Under the pieces are notes generated by a model. That model was not told the DNA's origin, searched no databases, and saw nothing but the letters and a program-made list of their open reading frames with translations. The position numbers and the translations under genes were made by a program. Source: Clostridia bacterium (GTDB lineage: Bacteria > Bacillota > Clostridia > Oscillospirales > Acutalibacteraceae). From it: a stretch of DNA of 47,708 nt. The first letter of the stretch is position 1, and each line of letters begins with the position of its first letter. This document shows, one piece after another, positions 25,997-35,702 of this stretch. Location: the NCBI GenBank assembly GCA_029098305.1, contig JAQXOB010000028.1:1-47708 (forward strand), given 5' to 3'.

Positions 25997-27436
25997 TTAA
26001 TATGCTTTACCCCAGTAAACCAAATGCTTGGCTTTTTTGCCACAGCACACGCAGGTGTCGCTGATGTTATCTTGTGCGAAAGGCATACAGCGTGAGCCAA
26101 CTCCTGTGAGCTCTTTAACCTTATCTTCACATTCTTCTTCGCCACACCACATTGCCTTTACAAAGCCATCACCGTTTTCTTCAAGAGCTTTTGTAATTTC
26201 ATCCATAGATTTACATGCATAGGTATGCTTTTCTCTGTTTTCAAGAGCCTTTTGGTAGATGCCATCATGCACTTCTTGAAGCTTGAGTGCAACTGCTGAT
26301 TCAAGCTCATCTAATGATATTACAGTTTTTTCACGGTTATGTCTTGTTACAAGCACACATTGATTGTTTTCTATATCCTTAGGGCCTATTTCTATTCTTA
26401 TAGGCACGCCTTTCATCTCATATTCACTGAATTTCCATCCAGGGCTATTGTCACTATCATCCAGCTTAACTCTAACAGTACCGCTCAGTCTTTCTTTAAG
26501 AGCAGCGGCAGCATCTAGAACGCCTTCTTTGTGCATTGCGATTGGCACAATAACTGCTTGTATAGGAGCAATTGCAGGTGGCAGAACAAGTCCACTATCG
26601 TCACCATGAGTCATAATTATAGCACCAATAAGTCTTGTTGTAACGCCCCAAGATGTCTGAAAAGGATAGGCTTGTTTGTTTTCTTTATTAGTGTATGTAA
26701 TATCAAAGGCCTTTGCAAAGCCATCACCAAAATAGTGGCTGGTGCCTGCCTGCAATGCCTTGCCATCATGCATAAGTGCCTCTATAGCATAGGTAGCTTC
26801 AGCTCCGGCGAACTTATCACTCTCGGTCTTTTTGCCCTTTACAACAGGCATAGCAAGTTCATTTTCACAGAAATCAGCGTAAACATTAAGCATTCTTTCT
26901 GTTTCAACAATAGCCTCTTCAGCAGTAGCGTGTATTGTGTGACCCTCTTGCCACAGAAATTCACGTGAACGCAGGAAAGGTCTTGTGGTTTTCTCCCAAC
27001 GCACAACATTAACCCATTGATTATAGAGTTTTGGCAAGTCTCTGTGTGAGTGGATTATATTTGCATAATGCTCACAGAATAATGTCTCTGATGTCGGTCT
27101 AACGCAAAGTCTGTCTTCCAGCTTTTCGCTACCGCCATGTGTAACCCATGCCACCTCCGGTGCAAATCCCTCCACGTGGTCTTTTTCCTTTTGTAGCAGG
27201 CTTTCAGGAATAAACATAGGCATACATACATTTTCATGTCCTGTTTCTTTAAACTTGCTATCTAGTATTCTTTGAATATTCTCCCAGATTGCATAGCCAT
27301 AAGGTCTTATAACCATGCATCCCTTTATGCTTGTATATTCTATAAGCTCTGCTTTTTTAACGATATCGGTATACCATTTTGCAAAGTCTTCATCCATTGA
27401 AGTTATGGCTGTTACAAGCTTGTCTTTGTTAGCCAT
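25997..27436 (-). CDS. proS: Prolyl-tRNA synthetase, short archaeal/eukaryal-type
   Basis: 479-residue class II aminoacyl-tRNA synthetase charging tRNA-Pro. It lacks the large editing insertion of the bacterial long form. Motif-level features include [50 protein letters not shown], and [18 protein letters not shown]. The anticodon-binding domain is followed by a C-terminal zinc-type region with Cys residues ([19 protein letters not shown]) and the terminal Tyr usual for this form. It is widespread in Clostridia. It has its own consensus promoter and a GAGGAGAG ribosome site; the leader is only about 30 bases, so no T-box fits. Confidence 0.96.
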   Translation of the reverse strand: MANKDKLVTAITSMDEDFAKWYTDIVKKAELIEYTSIKGCMVIRPYGYAIWENIQRILDSKFKETGHENVCMPMFIPESLLQKEKDHVEGFAPEVAWVTHGGSEKLEDRLCVRPTSETLFCEHYANIIHSHRDLPKLYNQWVNVVRWEKTTRPFLRSREFLWQEGHTIHATAEEAIVETERMLNVYADFCENELAMPVVKGKKTESDKFAGAEATYAIEALMHDGKALQAGTSHYFGDGFAKAFDITYTNKENKQAYPFQTSWGVTTRLIGAIIMTHGDDSGLVLPPAIAPIQAVIVPIAMHKEGVLDAAAALKERLSGTVRVKLDDSDNSPGWKFSEYEMKGVPIRIEIGPKDIENNQCVLVTRHNREKTVISLDELESAVALKLQEVHDGIYQKALENREKHTYACKSMDEITKALEENGDGFVKAMWCGEEECEDKVKELTGVGSRCMPFAQDNISDTCVCCGKKAKHLVYWGKAY

Positions 27437-27474
27437 GATAAATCTCTCCTCATAAAAATAATTAATACCCTGAT

Positions 27475-27503
27475 ATTATACGTCTTATCTCAAATTGTGT
27501 CAA
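27475..27503 (-). promoter_or_regulatory. proS promoter
   Basis: Minus-strand TTGACA (27503-27498) and TATAAT (27480-27475), perfect boxes, 17-base spacer. It overlaps the last codons of the upstream membrane-protein gene. Confidence 0.85.
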
Positions 27504-27939
27504 TATTTTCATTTGCTTCCTTAATAAAAGAAATTCTTATATTGCCATCTTTTGTTCCTGACTTGAGATAACCTGTCAATTTATTTTCAAAAAATGTGAA
27601 TTTTTCAAAATCTCCAAAACCCTCTGGATTTGTTATTATAAGGTTATACACATCGTCTTCTGTGTCAAAAGAGTAGCTTCCATTATATATAGTTGTATCG
27701 GTGGTGTTGTCGTTGATAGATAAGAAGTTCTCATCTATTCTTATCGTGTAAGTTTCTCCACCGGTCCATAATCCGACCAGTTCTTCCATTTTTTGATTTG
27801 TCAAATGTTCCAAATCGTTCGTGTGACCATGTTTTGCTTTATCCTTGATGATTTTAGCTACTGCTATCACAATTATGACAGTTACCAAAAAGATCATAAT
27901 CACAGCAATGGGCAAGGTGTAATTTTCAAAACTTTTCAT
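27490..27939 (-). CDS. Small membrane-anchored protein of unknown function
   Basis: 150-residue protein with one N-terminal membrane segment (about residues 9-30, PIAVIMIFLVTVIIVIAVAK) and a soluble region of about 110 residues outside or inside the cell. The soluble part has repeated beta-like stretches (GLWTGGETYTIRIDE, NGSYSFDTEDDVYNLII, KFTFFENKLTGYL) suggesting a small lipocalin-like or calycin-like barrel, which is only an impression. ATG at 27939 is chosen because AGGGGTGAT lies upstream; an in-frame ATG at 27999 overlaps the promoter. It precedes proS, which has its own promoter. No family recognised. Confidence 0.75.
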   Translation of the reverse strand: MKSFENYTLPIAVIMIFLVTVIIVIAVAKIIKDKAKHGHTNDLEHLTNQKMEELVGLWTGGETYTIRIDENFLSINDNTTDTTIYNGSYSFDTEDDVYNLIITNPEGFGDFEKFTFFENKLTGYLKSGTKDGNIRISFIKEANENIDTI

Positions 27940-27970
27940 AATAATATCACCCCTATACAAAACTAATATA

Positions 27971-27999
27971 ATTATAAACCACGCACAACAAACTTTCAA
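27971..27999 (-). promoter_or_regulatory. Promoter of the small membrane-protein gene
   Basis: Minus-strand TTGAAA (27999-27994) and TATAAT (27976-27971), 17-base spacer, about 30 bases before the start at 27939. Divergent from the deoC promoter. Confidence 0.75.
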
Positions 28000-28184
28000 T
28001 ATTTTTCTAAAACGAATATCCGTGTAATGTGTGTTTTTTTAGGATAAATTTGTTGTAAGATACATTGCATAAAAAACAATATGCTATTTTGTTGATTTTT
28101 ACAAGGATATTACTTCCTGTTTGATATCTAATGCTCATAAAAATGTTATTTTTAATAAAAATATAAAAATATTTTCTAATTCAT

Positions 28185-28213
28185 TTGACATTTTTATTAC
28201 TTTCTATTATAAT
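28185..28213 (+). promoter_or_regulatory. Promoter of the nucleoside salvage block
   Basis: TTGACA (28185-28190) and TATAAT (28208-28213), perfect boxes, 17-base spacer, about 60 bases before deoC. I saw no convincing operator for a DeoR- or CytR-type repressor. Confidence 0.85.
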
Positions 28214-28275
28214 AATAGCGTTAAATTCGCATTTTGTGATGTAATAGACTAATAAAAGATAGGATGTGTTCTTAC

Positions 28276-28941
28276 ATGGAATTAAAAGACATTTTATGCA
28301 AGGTTGACCATACTTTGCTCACTCAGACCGCTACATGGGATGACATTAAGGCTATCTGTGATGACGGCGTTAAATATGGTACAGCATCAGTTTGCATACC
28401 GGCATCTTATGTGAAGCAGGCAAGCGAGTATCTTGGTGATAAGCTTGCTGTGTGCACAGTAATCGGCTTTCCTAATGGATACAGCACTACTGCTGTTAAG
28501 TGTATGGAAGCAGAAGATGCTATCAAAAACGGTGCAAAAGAGATAGACATGGTTATCAACATCGGTTGGCTTAAGGATAAGAGATATGATGATCTTCTAA
28601 ATGAAATATCCGCTATCAAAAAGTCATGCGGTGATAAGATTCTTAAGGTTATCATCGAGACTTGCTTGCTAACAGATGAAGAGAAAATTAAGATGTGCGA
28701 GATCGTTAGCAAATCCGGTGCAGATTTTATCAAAACCTCAACTGGTTTTTCTACATCAGGCGCTACAAAAGAAGATGTTGCACTATTTGCAAAGCATGTT
28801 GAGCCACACGTTGCAATAAAAGCAGCAGGCGGCATTGCATCATTGCAGGATGCAGAAGATTTCATAAATCTTGGTGCTACAAGACTTGGAACAAGTCGAA
28901 TTGTAAAAATAGTTAAAAATGAAGAGGCTACAGGATATTAA
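28276..28941 (+). CDS. deoC: Deoxyribose-phosphate aldolase
   Basis: Class I aldolase splitting 2-deoxyribose 5-phosphate into glyceraldehyde 3-phosphate and acetaldehyde, the end of deoxynucleoside catabolism. [62 protein letters not shown] with the first catalytic Lys, and [15 protein letters not shown] with the Schiff-base Lys are all intact, as is VAIKAAGGI. About 221 residues. The ATG at 28276 is favoured over 28264 because the ATAGGATG site would overlap the earlier start. It is first in a run of salvage genes behind a consensus promoter. Confidence 0.96.
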   Translation: MELKDILCKVDHTLLTQTATWDDIKAICDDGVKYGTASVCIPASYVKQASEYLGDKLAVCTVIGFPNGYSTTAVKCMEAEDAIKNGAKEIDMVINIGWLKDKRYDDLLNEISAIKKSCGDKILKVIIETCLLTDEEKIKMCEIVSKSGADFIKTSTGFSTSGATKEDVALFAKHVEPHVAIKAAGGIASLQDAEDFINLGATRLGTSRIVKIVKNEEATGY

Positions 28942-28998
28942 TCGCCTCATATTAAATTATAAATTATAAAAAATATTAATAATAAGGAGTGACTGACA

Positions 28999-29724
28999 AT
29001 GGCAGTACCAACACCACATATTTCAGCAAAATTAGGAGATTTCGCTAAGACTGTGCTTATGCCCGGCGATCCTCTCAGAGCAAAATTTATAGCAGAAACA
29101 TTTCTTGAGAATCCTGTTCTTGTAAACAACGTAAGAGGAGTTCAAGGATATACAGGCACATATAAGGGCGTAAGAGTTTCAGTTATGGCAAGCGGTATGG
29201 GTCAACCATCCATAGGTATCTATAGCTATGAGCTTTTCAATTTCTATGATGTAGAAAACATCATCAGAGTAGGCTCAGCAGGTGCAGTTAGTGAAGACCT
29301 CGACCTCTTTGATGTAGTAGCAGGCATGGGTGCTTGCACAAACGGCAACTTTGCAGTGCAATATGATATCCAAGGCACACTTGCTCCTATAGCAAGCTAC
29401 AAGTTGCTTAGAACAGCAGATGATTGCGCAAGAGAGCTTGGTGTAGAGTTGAAGGTTGGTAACATCTTCTCATCTGATACATTCTATGGCGAATCTGCTG
29501 ACTTGAATATAAAGCTTAAGAATATGGGAGTTCTTGCTCTTGAGATGGAAGCAGCAGCTCTATATCTCACAGCTGCTCAGGCCGGCAAGAATGCTTTGGC
29601 AATCTGCACTATCTCCGATGTTCCTATGAAGGGCAAAGAGACCACAAGCGAAGAGCGTCAGAATGCTTTCACAAAGATGATGGAAATCGCTTTGGAAACA
29701 GCAGTTAAACTTGACAAAGAGTAA
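28999..29724 (+). CDS. deoD: Purine-nucleoside phosphorylase, DeoD type
   Basis: Phosphorolyses purine (deoxy)ribonucleosides to base plus (deoxy)ribose 1-phosphate. The N-terminus AVPTPHISAKLGDFAKTVLMPGDPLRAK is characteristic of the hexameric DeoD family, as are GSGMGQPSIG-like ASGMGQPSIGIYSYEL, RVGSAGAVSEDLDLFDVV, SSDTFYG, and VLALEMEAAALYLTA. The catalytic Asp is in CTISDVPMKGKETT. 241 residues, with an AAGGAGTG ribosome site. It feeds deoB and deoC products in the same operon. Confidence 0.96.
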   Translation: MAVPTPHISAKLGDFAKTVLMPGDPLRAKFIAETFLENPVLVNNVRGVQGYTGTYKGVRVSVMASGMGQPSIGIYSYELFNFYDVENIIRVGSAGAVSEDLDLFDVVAGMGACTNGNFAVQYDIQGTLAPIASYKLLRTADDCARELGVELKVGNIFSSDTFYGESADLNIKLKNMGVLALEMEAAALYLTAAQAGKNALAICTISDVPMKGKETTSEERQNAFTKMMEIALETAVKLDKE

Positions 29725-29750
29725 TTTTTTAAAGGAAGGTAAAATTTACA

Positions 29751-30923
29751 ATGAGCTTTAAAAGAGCGTTCTTAATAGTATTAGACAGCTGTGGCTGTGG
29801 CGAGTTGCCCGATGCTGCCGATTATGGCGACAAAGGAGCTAACACCTTAAAATCTATTTCAACATCGAGCAAATTTGATATTCATACATTAAAAAAGCTT
29901 GGTATGTTTAATATTGACGGAGTGGACTATCTCGAAGGAGATGATAACCACACAGCTACTGTATGCCGTTTTATGGAGGCTTCTAAGGGTAAGGATACCA
30001 CAATAGGCCACTGGGAAATAAGCGGTATCATTTCTCCTAAACCACTTCCAACATATCCTGATGGTTTCCCACAGGATATTCTCGATAAATTCAGTGAGGC
30101 TACAGGCAGGGGCGTGCTTTGCAATAAGCCATATTCCGGCACAGAGGTAATAAAGGACTATGGAGAGCAGCATATGAAAACAGGCGACTTGATAGTTTAC
30201 ACAAGTGCCGATAGCGTTTTCCAGATAGCTGCACACGAGGAAATAGTGCCTATAGAGCAACTCTATGAATATTGCAGAATTGCAAGAAATATTCTTGTAG
30301 GAGAGCATGGCGTTGGCAGAGTTATTGCAAGACCATTTATAGGTGAACCCGGCAACTTCTCACGTACATCAAATAGACATGACTTTTCTATCGAGCCACC
30401 ACACAACACTATCCTTGATGATATGAAGAGTGCGGGTCTTGATGTTATTGCAATTGGCAAGATTTTTGATATATTTGCAGGCAAGGGTATTACAGAGAAG
30501 ACTTATACCACAAGCAATGCAGATGGTATGGTTAAAACTCTTGAATATGTTGATAAGGATTTCACAGGTCTTTGCTTCACAAATCTTGTTGACTTTGATA
30601 TGCAGTTTGGTCACAGAAACAATGTAGATGGTTATGCAAATGCTCTTACAGAATTTGACCGCTGGTTGCCAAGTTTTATGGAGCGTATGCGTGATGATGA
30701 TGTGCTTATGATCACAGCAGACCATGGATGCGATCCTGGCTACACCTGTAGCACTGACCACTCAAGAGAGCATATTCCTTTTATAATGTATGGAAAGAAT
30801 ATTAAGGCTGTAAATCTTGGCACAAGAAAAACTTATTCTGATATAGGCAAGACTATAGCTGATATGTTTAATGTAAAAACAGAGATTTCAGGCGAAAGCT
30901 TCCTTGACGAAGTAGTGAAATAA
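29751..30923 (+). CDS. deoB: Phosphopentomutase
   Basis: Interconverts (deoxy)ribose 1- and 5-phosphate, linking the phosphorylases to deoC. A 390-residue alkaline-phosphatase-superfamily metalloenzyme: LIVLDSCGCGELPDAADYGD (metal Asp and nucleophile region), GKDTTIGHWEISG with the phosphorylated Thr, GRVIARPFIG, TNLVDFDMQFGHRNN and MITADHGCDPGYTCSTDHSREHIPF holding the dinuclear metal ligands. Standard length. It lies 26 bases after deoD with AAAGGAAGG upstream. Confidence 0.97.
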   Translation: MSFKRAFLIVLDSCGCGELPDAADYGDKGANTLKSISTSSKFDIHTLKKLGMFNIDGVDYLEGDDNHTATVCRFMEASKGKDTTIGHWEISGIISPKPLPTYPDGFPQDILDKFSEATGRGVLCNKPYSGTEVIKDYGEQHMKTGDLIVYTSADSVFQIAAHEEIVPIEQLYEYCRIARNILVGEHGVGRVIARPFIGEPGNFSRTSNRHDFSIEPPHNTILDDMKSAGLDVIAIGKIFDIFAGKGITEKTYTTSNADGMVKTLEYVDKDFTGLCFTNLVDFDMQFGHRNNVDGYANALTEFDRWLPSFMERMRDDDVLMITADHGCDPGYTCSTDHSREHIPFIMYGKNIKAVNLGTRKTYSDIGKTIADMFNVKTEISGESFLDEVVK

Positions 30924-30942
30924 TTATAAAAAATGAATGTTT

Positions 30943-30966
30943 AGGCTGTCGCATTAGTGACAGCCT
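30943..30966 (+). other. Intercistronic hairpin between deoB and cdd
   Basis: AGGCTGTC and GACAGCCT form a perfect 8-base-pair stem with an 8-base loop. No T-run follows, so it is more likely an RNA stability or processing element than a terminator. Confidence 0.6.
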
Positions 30967-31001
30967 GCATTTAACTGATAAAACGAGGGGAGATAATCAA
31001 A

Positions 31002-31412
31002 ATGACACAATTAGAATTAATTGCTCTGGCAAAAGAAGCTGCAAAGCACGCATATACTCCATATTCACACTTCACAGTTGGTGCAGCATTGCTCACAAAA
31101 GAGGGCAAGGTTTATCTTGGATGTAATATCGAAAATGCTTCTTACTCTCCAACAAACTGTGCAGAGAGAACAGCTTTCTTTAAAGCTATCTTTGAGGGCG
31201 AGCGCAATTTTGAAGCTATCGCAATAGTAGGTGGACTCAATGGCGATTTTAAGAACTATTCTCCACCATGTGGTGTATGCAGACAGGTTATCAGAGAGTT
31301 TTGTGATGATGATTTCAGAATCATTCTCGGAAAAAACGATGACGAGTTTATCGATGAGCCACTAAAGGCATTTTTACCATATGGATTTGCTCCGTCAAAT
31401 CTTGAAAAATAA
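31002..31412 (+). CDS. cdd: Cytidine deaminase
   Basis: Deaminates cytidine and deoxycytidine to uridine and deoxyuridine for the downstream pyrimidine phosphorylase. It is the short homotetrameric form, 136 residues. The zinc site is the CAERTAFF motif with the proton-shuttle Glu (NCAERTA) and the Cys pair in SPPCGVCRQVIREF. The N-terminal HAYTPYSHFTVGAALLTKEG and GCNIENASYSPT are also typical. GAGGGGAGA is the ribosome site. Confidence 0.96.
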   Translation: MTQLELIALAKEAAKHAYTPYSHFTVGAALLTKEGKVYLGCNIENASYSPTNCAERTAFFKAIFEGERNFEAIAIVGGLNGDFKNYSPPCGVCRQVIREFCDDDFRIILGKNDDEFIDEPLKAFLPYGFAPSNLEK

Positions 31413-31503
31413 AAATCGATTAGCAAAATGAACAAATACGGTTGCTTGAATTTGACTAAAACATACATTTTTTTCATCAAAACTATATTTTTTATAAAAA
31501 AGC

Positions 31504-31532
31504 TTGATTAAGCAATGTGTTTGTGATACAAT
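31504..31532 (+). promoter_or_regulatory. Promoter before the nucleoside-binding lipoprotein gene
   Basis: TTGATT (31504-31509) and TACAAT (31527-31532) with 17-base spacing, about 60 bases before the lipoprotein start. It suggests that transporter genes are also transcribed separately from deoC-cdd. Confidence 0.65.
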
Positions 31533-31592
31533 TTAGCTGTAGTCGAGAAATCGAACTATAAAATTATTTTTTTCTCAGGAGGAAGAAAAACA

Positions 31593-32774
31593 ATGAAAAA
31601 GATCTTAGCAATTATGCTGTCTTTAGGTCTAATATTTGGTTGCGCAGCTTGCGGTGAGAAAACCGACAACGAAAGCAAGACAGACACAACAAGTACAGCA
31701 AGCACATCTAATGCAGGCGACACAGAAACATCAGCTGATTTTAAAGTAGCTCTTGTTACTGATGTTGGATCATTGGATGACGAGTCATTCAACCAGGCTA
31801 CATGGGAAGGTGTTAAAACTTTCTGCGACGCAAACGGAGTAGATTATACATACTTCCAGCCACAGGAAGACAGCACAGAAGAGAGAGAAACAAAGATTGC
31901 AGAAGCTATTGCAGCAGGCTACAACGTAATCGTTATGCCTGGTTTCCTCTTTGGTGAAGCACTTTCTACTGCACAGTATGATTATCCGAATGTTAAGTTC
32001 ATCGCTGTTGACGTTTCCGAAGGTAACGTTACAGATGGTGTTCTCGAGAGCAACGCACACTGCATCGTGTTCAGCGAAGAGCAGGCAGGTTATCTCGCAG
32101 GTTATGCAGCAGTTAAAGACGGCTTTACAAAGCTCGGCTTCCTCGGCGGCATGGCAGTTCCAGCAGTTATCAGATATGGCTATGGCTTTGTTCAGGGCGC
32201 AGACGCAGCAGCTGAAGAGCTCGGCACAGACATAGGAATTAAGTACACATACGGCGGCCAGTTCTACGGTGATGCTACAATCACAGCTAAGATGGAAGGC
32301 TGGTACTCTGAGGGTACAGAAGCTGTATTCGCATGCGGTGGCGGTATCTACACATCTGCTCTTGAGGCAGCTGTAAACCACAATGCACACGTTATCGGTG
32401 TTGACGTTGACCAAAGCTCTTTGGGCGCAGATTACATCAACGGTGACAATGATAAGACAAAGCTTGGTTACAACCCATTCTTAACATCAGCTTACAAGGG
32501 TCTTGCAAACTCTGTTTCTACAACACTTGGTCTTGTTAAAGATGGTCAGTGGGATACAGTTGGTGGCAAGTTCTCCACACTCGGTCTTACAGAGGGTGAC
32601 TATGTTGGTCTCCCAACAAAAGAGAGTGCTTGGAACTTCAGAACATTCACAGTTGAAGAGTATGAAGCAAAGAAAGCTGAAATCATGAACGGTACAGTTA
32701 CAGTTTCTGACGAGGCTTCTGAGGATGTTCATCCTACAGTTGGTTCACACACAACTGTTGATTACATTGGCTAA
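31593..32774 (+). CDS. nupN: BMP-family nucleoside-binding lipoprotein (PnrA/NupN-like)
   Basis: 393-residue substrate-binding lipoprotein for an ABC nucleoside importer. A signal peptide ends near C17 or C20 (GLIFGCAACGEK); either Cys could carry the lipid. A Ser/Thr-rich linker leads to the BMP (PnrA-like) domain: VALVTDVGSLDDESFNQATWEG, VIVMPGFLFGEAL, FIAVDVSEGN, AGYLAGYAA, LGFLGGMAVPAVIRYGYGF and GVDVDQSSLGADY. Relatives bind purine and pyrimidine nucleosides; B. subtilis NupN serves guanosine uptake. It is followed by a hairpin and then the ATPase and permease genes, with salvage enzymes on both sides. Codon use appears highly optimised, consistent with strong expression. Confidence 0.93.
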   Translation: MKKILAIMLSLGLIFGCAACGEKTDNESKTDTTSTASTSNAGDTETSADFKVALVTDVGSLDDESFNQATWEGVKTFCDANGVDYTYFQPQEDSTEERETKIAEAIAAGYNVIVMPGFLFGEALSTAQYDYPNVKFIAVDVSEGNVTDGVLESNAHCIVFSEEQAGYLAGYAAVKDGFTKLGFLGGMAVPAVIRYGYGFVQGADAAAEELGTDIGIKYTYGGQFYGDATITAKMEGWYSEGTEAVFACGGGIYTSALEAAVNHNAHVIGVDVDQSSLGADYINGDNDKTKLGYNPFLTSAYKGLANSVSTTLGLVKDGQWDTVGGKFSTLGLTEGDYVGLPTKESAWNFRTFTVEEYEAKKAEIMNGTVTVSDEASEDVHPTVGSHTTVDYIG

Positions 32775-32820
32775 TTTTTAAATATTAGATACTAATGTAA
32801 ATCTAAAGCTAACATATCTA

Positions 32821-32856
32821 TAAAGAGAAAAGAGGATTTTTTCTCTTTTCTCTTTA
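32821..32856 (+). terminator. Attenuating hairpin between binding protein and ATPase genes
   Basis: A perfect 14-base inverted repeat TAAAGAGAAAAGAG / CTCTTTTCTCTTTA with an 8-base loop, followed by TTTAGTTTTG. It probably causes partial termination or 3' protection, giving more binding protein than ATPase and permease. Confidence 0.65.
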
Positions 32857-32933
32857 TTTAGTTTTGCTTCCAATTAAGAGAAATAATTTTGTTCGATCTC
32901 AGTTCAAATTAAATGCAAAGGAAATGTGATATT

Positions 32934-34475
32934 ATGAATAATGATTACATTATAGAGATGTTAAACATTACCAAAGAATTTCCCGGCATTAAAGCAAATG
33001 ATAATGTAACATTACAGCTTAAAAAAGGTGAAATTCATGCCTTGCTCGGTGAAAACGGTGCAGGCAAATCTACACTTATGAGTATTCTTTTCGGTCTATA
33101 TCAGCCTACATCCGGTATGATCAAAAAGAATGGTGTAGAAGTTAAAATTAACAATCCTAACGACGCTAATGCGTTGAATATAGGAATGGTGCATCAGCAC
33201 TTCAAGCTCGTTGAGTGCTTTACTGTTCTTGAAAACATCATTTTAGGCGTTGAGCCTACAAGTGGTCCTTTCTTGAGCACAAAGGATGCACGTAAAAAAG
33301 TTCTCGACTTAAGTGAAAAATATGGTCTCAGCGTTAATCCTGACGCTTTGATTTCAGATATAACTGTTGGTATGCAACAAAGAACAGAAATTCTCAAGAT
33401 GCTCTACAGAGACAATGAAATTCTTATTTTTGACGAACCAACAGCAGTTCTTACACCACAAGAAATTGACGAATTGATGAAGATTATGAAAAACCTTGCA
33501 AAAGAAGGTAAATCAATTCTCTTCATTACACACAAACTTAATGAAATAATGGAAGTTTCCGACAGATGCTCAATCCTTAGAAAAGGTAAGTATATGGGTA
33601 CTGTTGATATTGCAAACACCACTAAAGAAGAGCTTTCCAAACTCATGGTTGGCCGTGATGTTAAATTTGCAGTTGATAAAGATGAACCAAATCCAAAGGA
33701 AACTGTTCTAAAAGTTTCTGGTATGACTGTACCAAGTAAGGTTCACAAAAATAATGCTGTTAAGGATGTTTCCTTCAATGTTCGTGCAGGCGAAATCGTA
33801 TGTATTGCCGGTATTGATGGAAATGGTCAGACAGAATTTGTTCATGCCTTAACAGGTCTTGAAAAAATGTCTGCAGGTAAGATTGAGTTTAAGGGTCAGG
33901 ATATCACAAAGTCCTCGATCAGAGATCGTTCTAAGAACGGTATGAGCCATATCCCTGAAGACAGACATAAGCATGGTCTTGTACTTGATTATACTTTGGA
34001 GCAAAACATGGTTCTTCAGCGTTACTGGCAACCGGAGTTCCAGAGTGCAGGTTTCATAAAAAAAGGTCCTGTTCGTGAGTATTCCGAGAAACTAATCGAG
34101 CAATACGATGTTAGAAGTGGTCAAGGACCTTTGACAGTAGTAAGAAGTATGTCTGGTGGTAACCAGCAAAAGGCTATTATTGCCAGAGAAATAGATAAGG
34201 ATCCGGATTTGCTTGTTGCTGTTCAGCCTACAAGAGGTCTTGATGTAGGTGCTATTGAGTACATACACAAACAGCTTGTTGCACAGCGTGATAAAGGAAA
34301 GGCTGTATTGCTTGTTTCACTCGAGCTTGACGAGGTTATGAACGTAAGTGATAGAATCCTCGTTATGTATGAGGGTGAGCTTGTTGGTCAGCTTGATCCT
34401 AAGAAGATAACAGTTCAAGAGCTTGGCCTTTATATGGCTGGCGCAAAACGTGACAAAGTTCCGGCGGAGGTGTAA
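32934..34475 (+). CDS. nupO: Nucleoside ABC importer ATPase (two ABC domains)
   Basis: About 513-residue fused tandem ATPase of the sugar/nucleoside (CUT2-like) type. The first domain has Walker A GENGAGKST, Q-loop HQHFKLVECFTVLENI, signature ITVGMQQRTEILKML and Walker B ILIFDEPTAVL. The second has a degenerate Walker A (GIDGNGQTEF), signature MSGGNQQKAIIARE and LLVAVQPTRGLDVGA. This asymmetry is usual in the family. ATG at 32934 is preferred over 32913 because AAAGGAAA precedes it at good spacing. It couples ATP hydrolysis to the two permeases encoded directly after it. Confidence 0.95.
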   Translation: MNNDYIIEMLNITKEFPGIKANDNVTLQLKKGEIHALLGENGAGKSTLMSILFGLYQPTSGMIKKNGVEVKINNPNDANALNIGMVHQHFKLVECFTVLENIILGVEPTSGPFLSTKDARKKVLDLSEKYGLSVNPDALISDITVGMQQRTEILKMLYRDNEILIFDEPTAVLTPQEIDELMKIMKNLAKEGKSILFITHKLNEIMEVSDRCSILRKGKYMGTVDIANTTKEELSKLMVGRDVKFAVDKDEPNPKETVLKVSGMTVPSKVHKNNAVKDVSFNVRAGEIVCIAGIDGNGQTEFVHALTGLEKMSAGKIEFKGQDITKSSIRDRSKNGMSHIPEDRHKHGLVLDYTLEQNMVLQRYWQPEFQSAGFIKKGPVREYSEKLIEQYDVRSGQGPLTVVRSMSGGNQQKAIIAREIDKDPDLLVAVQPTRGLDVGAIEYIHKQLVAQRDKGKAVLLVSLELDEVMNVSDRILVMYEGELVGQLDPKKITVQELGLYMAGAKRDKVPAEV

Positions 34476-34481
34476 AATATT

Positions 34482-35702
34482 ATGGCAAAAAATAATTTAG
34501 CATCACCAAGCATTCCTAAGAAGGTTGTAACCGGAAAGGGTGGCTTCATCGCTGCTACAAATTCAATCCTTTCTTCATTTGTTTGTATTATTATTGGTTT
34601 GCTTGTTGGATTTATAATTTTGTTGTGCATTAATCCGGAGCATTGTCTTGAAGGGTTTATGACAATACTTTCTGGTGGTTTTAATAACATCAGCATACAC
34701 GCAAGAAATATAAGCAAAGAGATTTCAGAAGCAGCACCTCTCGTTATGACTGGTCTTTCTGTTGCTTTTGCTTACAAAACCGGTTTGTTTAATATCGGTG
34801 CAGCCGGACAGTACACTGTTGGCGCACTTGGTGCTATCTATTGTGCACTTGTTCTTCAACTTCCATGGTATGTATGTATTCTTGCAGCTATGGTATGTGG
34901 TGCAATTTGGGGTGCAATACCAGGACTTCTTAAGGCATTCTTTAATGTTAACGAAGTTATCACTTCAATCATGTTCAACTGGATTGCCCTTTATGGAGTA
35001 AACGAGATTGTTAAGAAGTTCGCTATTACCAATGCTGATGGTTCTATAACAAGAATGTATGAATCAGCAAAGAACAAGACTTATGCTATTGCAACAAAAG
35101 CTCCTGGTTCACGTATTCCTGATCTTGGACTTTCAGATATTTTCTCAAAGTCAACTACAATAGCAATTTTCCTTGCAATCGTTGTAGCAATTATTATTTA
35201 TATAATTATTAATAAAACAACATTTGGTTACGAGCTAAAGGCTTGTGGACATAACAAAAACGCTGCAAAATATGCTGGTATTAACGAGAGAAGAAGCATT
35301 GTTCTTTCAATGGTTATCGCCGGTGCATTAGCAGGATTGGGTGCAGCTCTCTATTACCTCTCAGGTGTAGGTGAGTGGAATCCAAATGACTCCACAGCTT
35401 GTCCTGCAATCGGATTTAATGGTATTTCTGTTGCACTTCTTGCAGTATGTAATCCTATCGGTTGTATCTTCTCAGCATTGCTCATTTCTCATATTACTGT
35501 TGGTGGTAGTTGCTTGCCTACAGCATATTATCAGCCGGAAATTGCTGATATCATCATCGGTGTTATCATTTATCTCTGCGCATTTGCAATGCTCTTCAAA
35601 ATGTTCATTGGCAAATTTGTTAAAGACAGATCCGGTGCTAATGCAAACGCAGAACCAAAAGCATCTGTTGCTAGTACATCAAAAAAGGAGGAGAGTAAAT
35701 AA
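34482..35702 (+). CDS. nupP: Nucleoside ABC importer permease 1
   Basis: 406-residue BPD_transp_2-type permease with an N-terminal membrane segment and about eight more. EAAPLVMTGLSVAFAYKTGLFNIGAAGQYTVGAL, EVITSIMFNWIALYGVN, FGYELKACGHNKNAAKYAGIN (cytoplasmic coupling loop) and GIGFNGISVALL-like AIGFNGISVALLA identify the NupP/RbsC-related class. The C-terminal tail is Ala/Lys/Ser-rich. It starts 7 bases after the ATPase stop and its own stop overlaps the next start by one base. Confidence 0.94.
   Translation: MAKNNLASPSIPKKVVTGKGGFIAATNSILSSFVCIIIGLLVGFIILLCINPEHCLEGFMTILSGGFNNISIHARNISKEISEAAPLVMTGLSVAFAYKTGLFNIGAAGQYTVGALGAIYCALVLQLPWYVCILAAMVCGAIWGAIPGLLKAFFNVNEVITSIMFNWIALYGVNEIVKKFAITNADGSITRMYESAKNKTYAIATKAPGSRIPDLGLSDIFSKSTTIAIFLAIVVAIIIYIIINKTTFGYELKACGHNKNAAKYAGINERRSIVLSMVIAGALAGLGAALYYLSGVGEWNPNDSTACPAIGFNGISVALLAVCNPIGCIFSALLISHITVGGSCLPTAYYQPEIADIIIGVIIYLCAFAMLFKMFIGKFVKDRSGANANAEPKASVASTSKKEESK

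Noticed and set aside
27437-27503. T-box riboswitch controlling proS
   Set aside because: The consensus promoter leaves a leader of only about 30 bases, far too short for a T-box.
31785-32414. A 209-codon minus-strand frame with many Cys residues inside the nucleoside-binding lipoprotein gene
   Set aside because: It is the antisense of a codon-biased gene; the Cys richness comes from GCA/ACA codons on the other strand.
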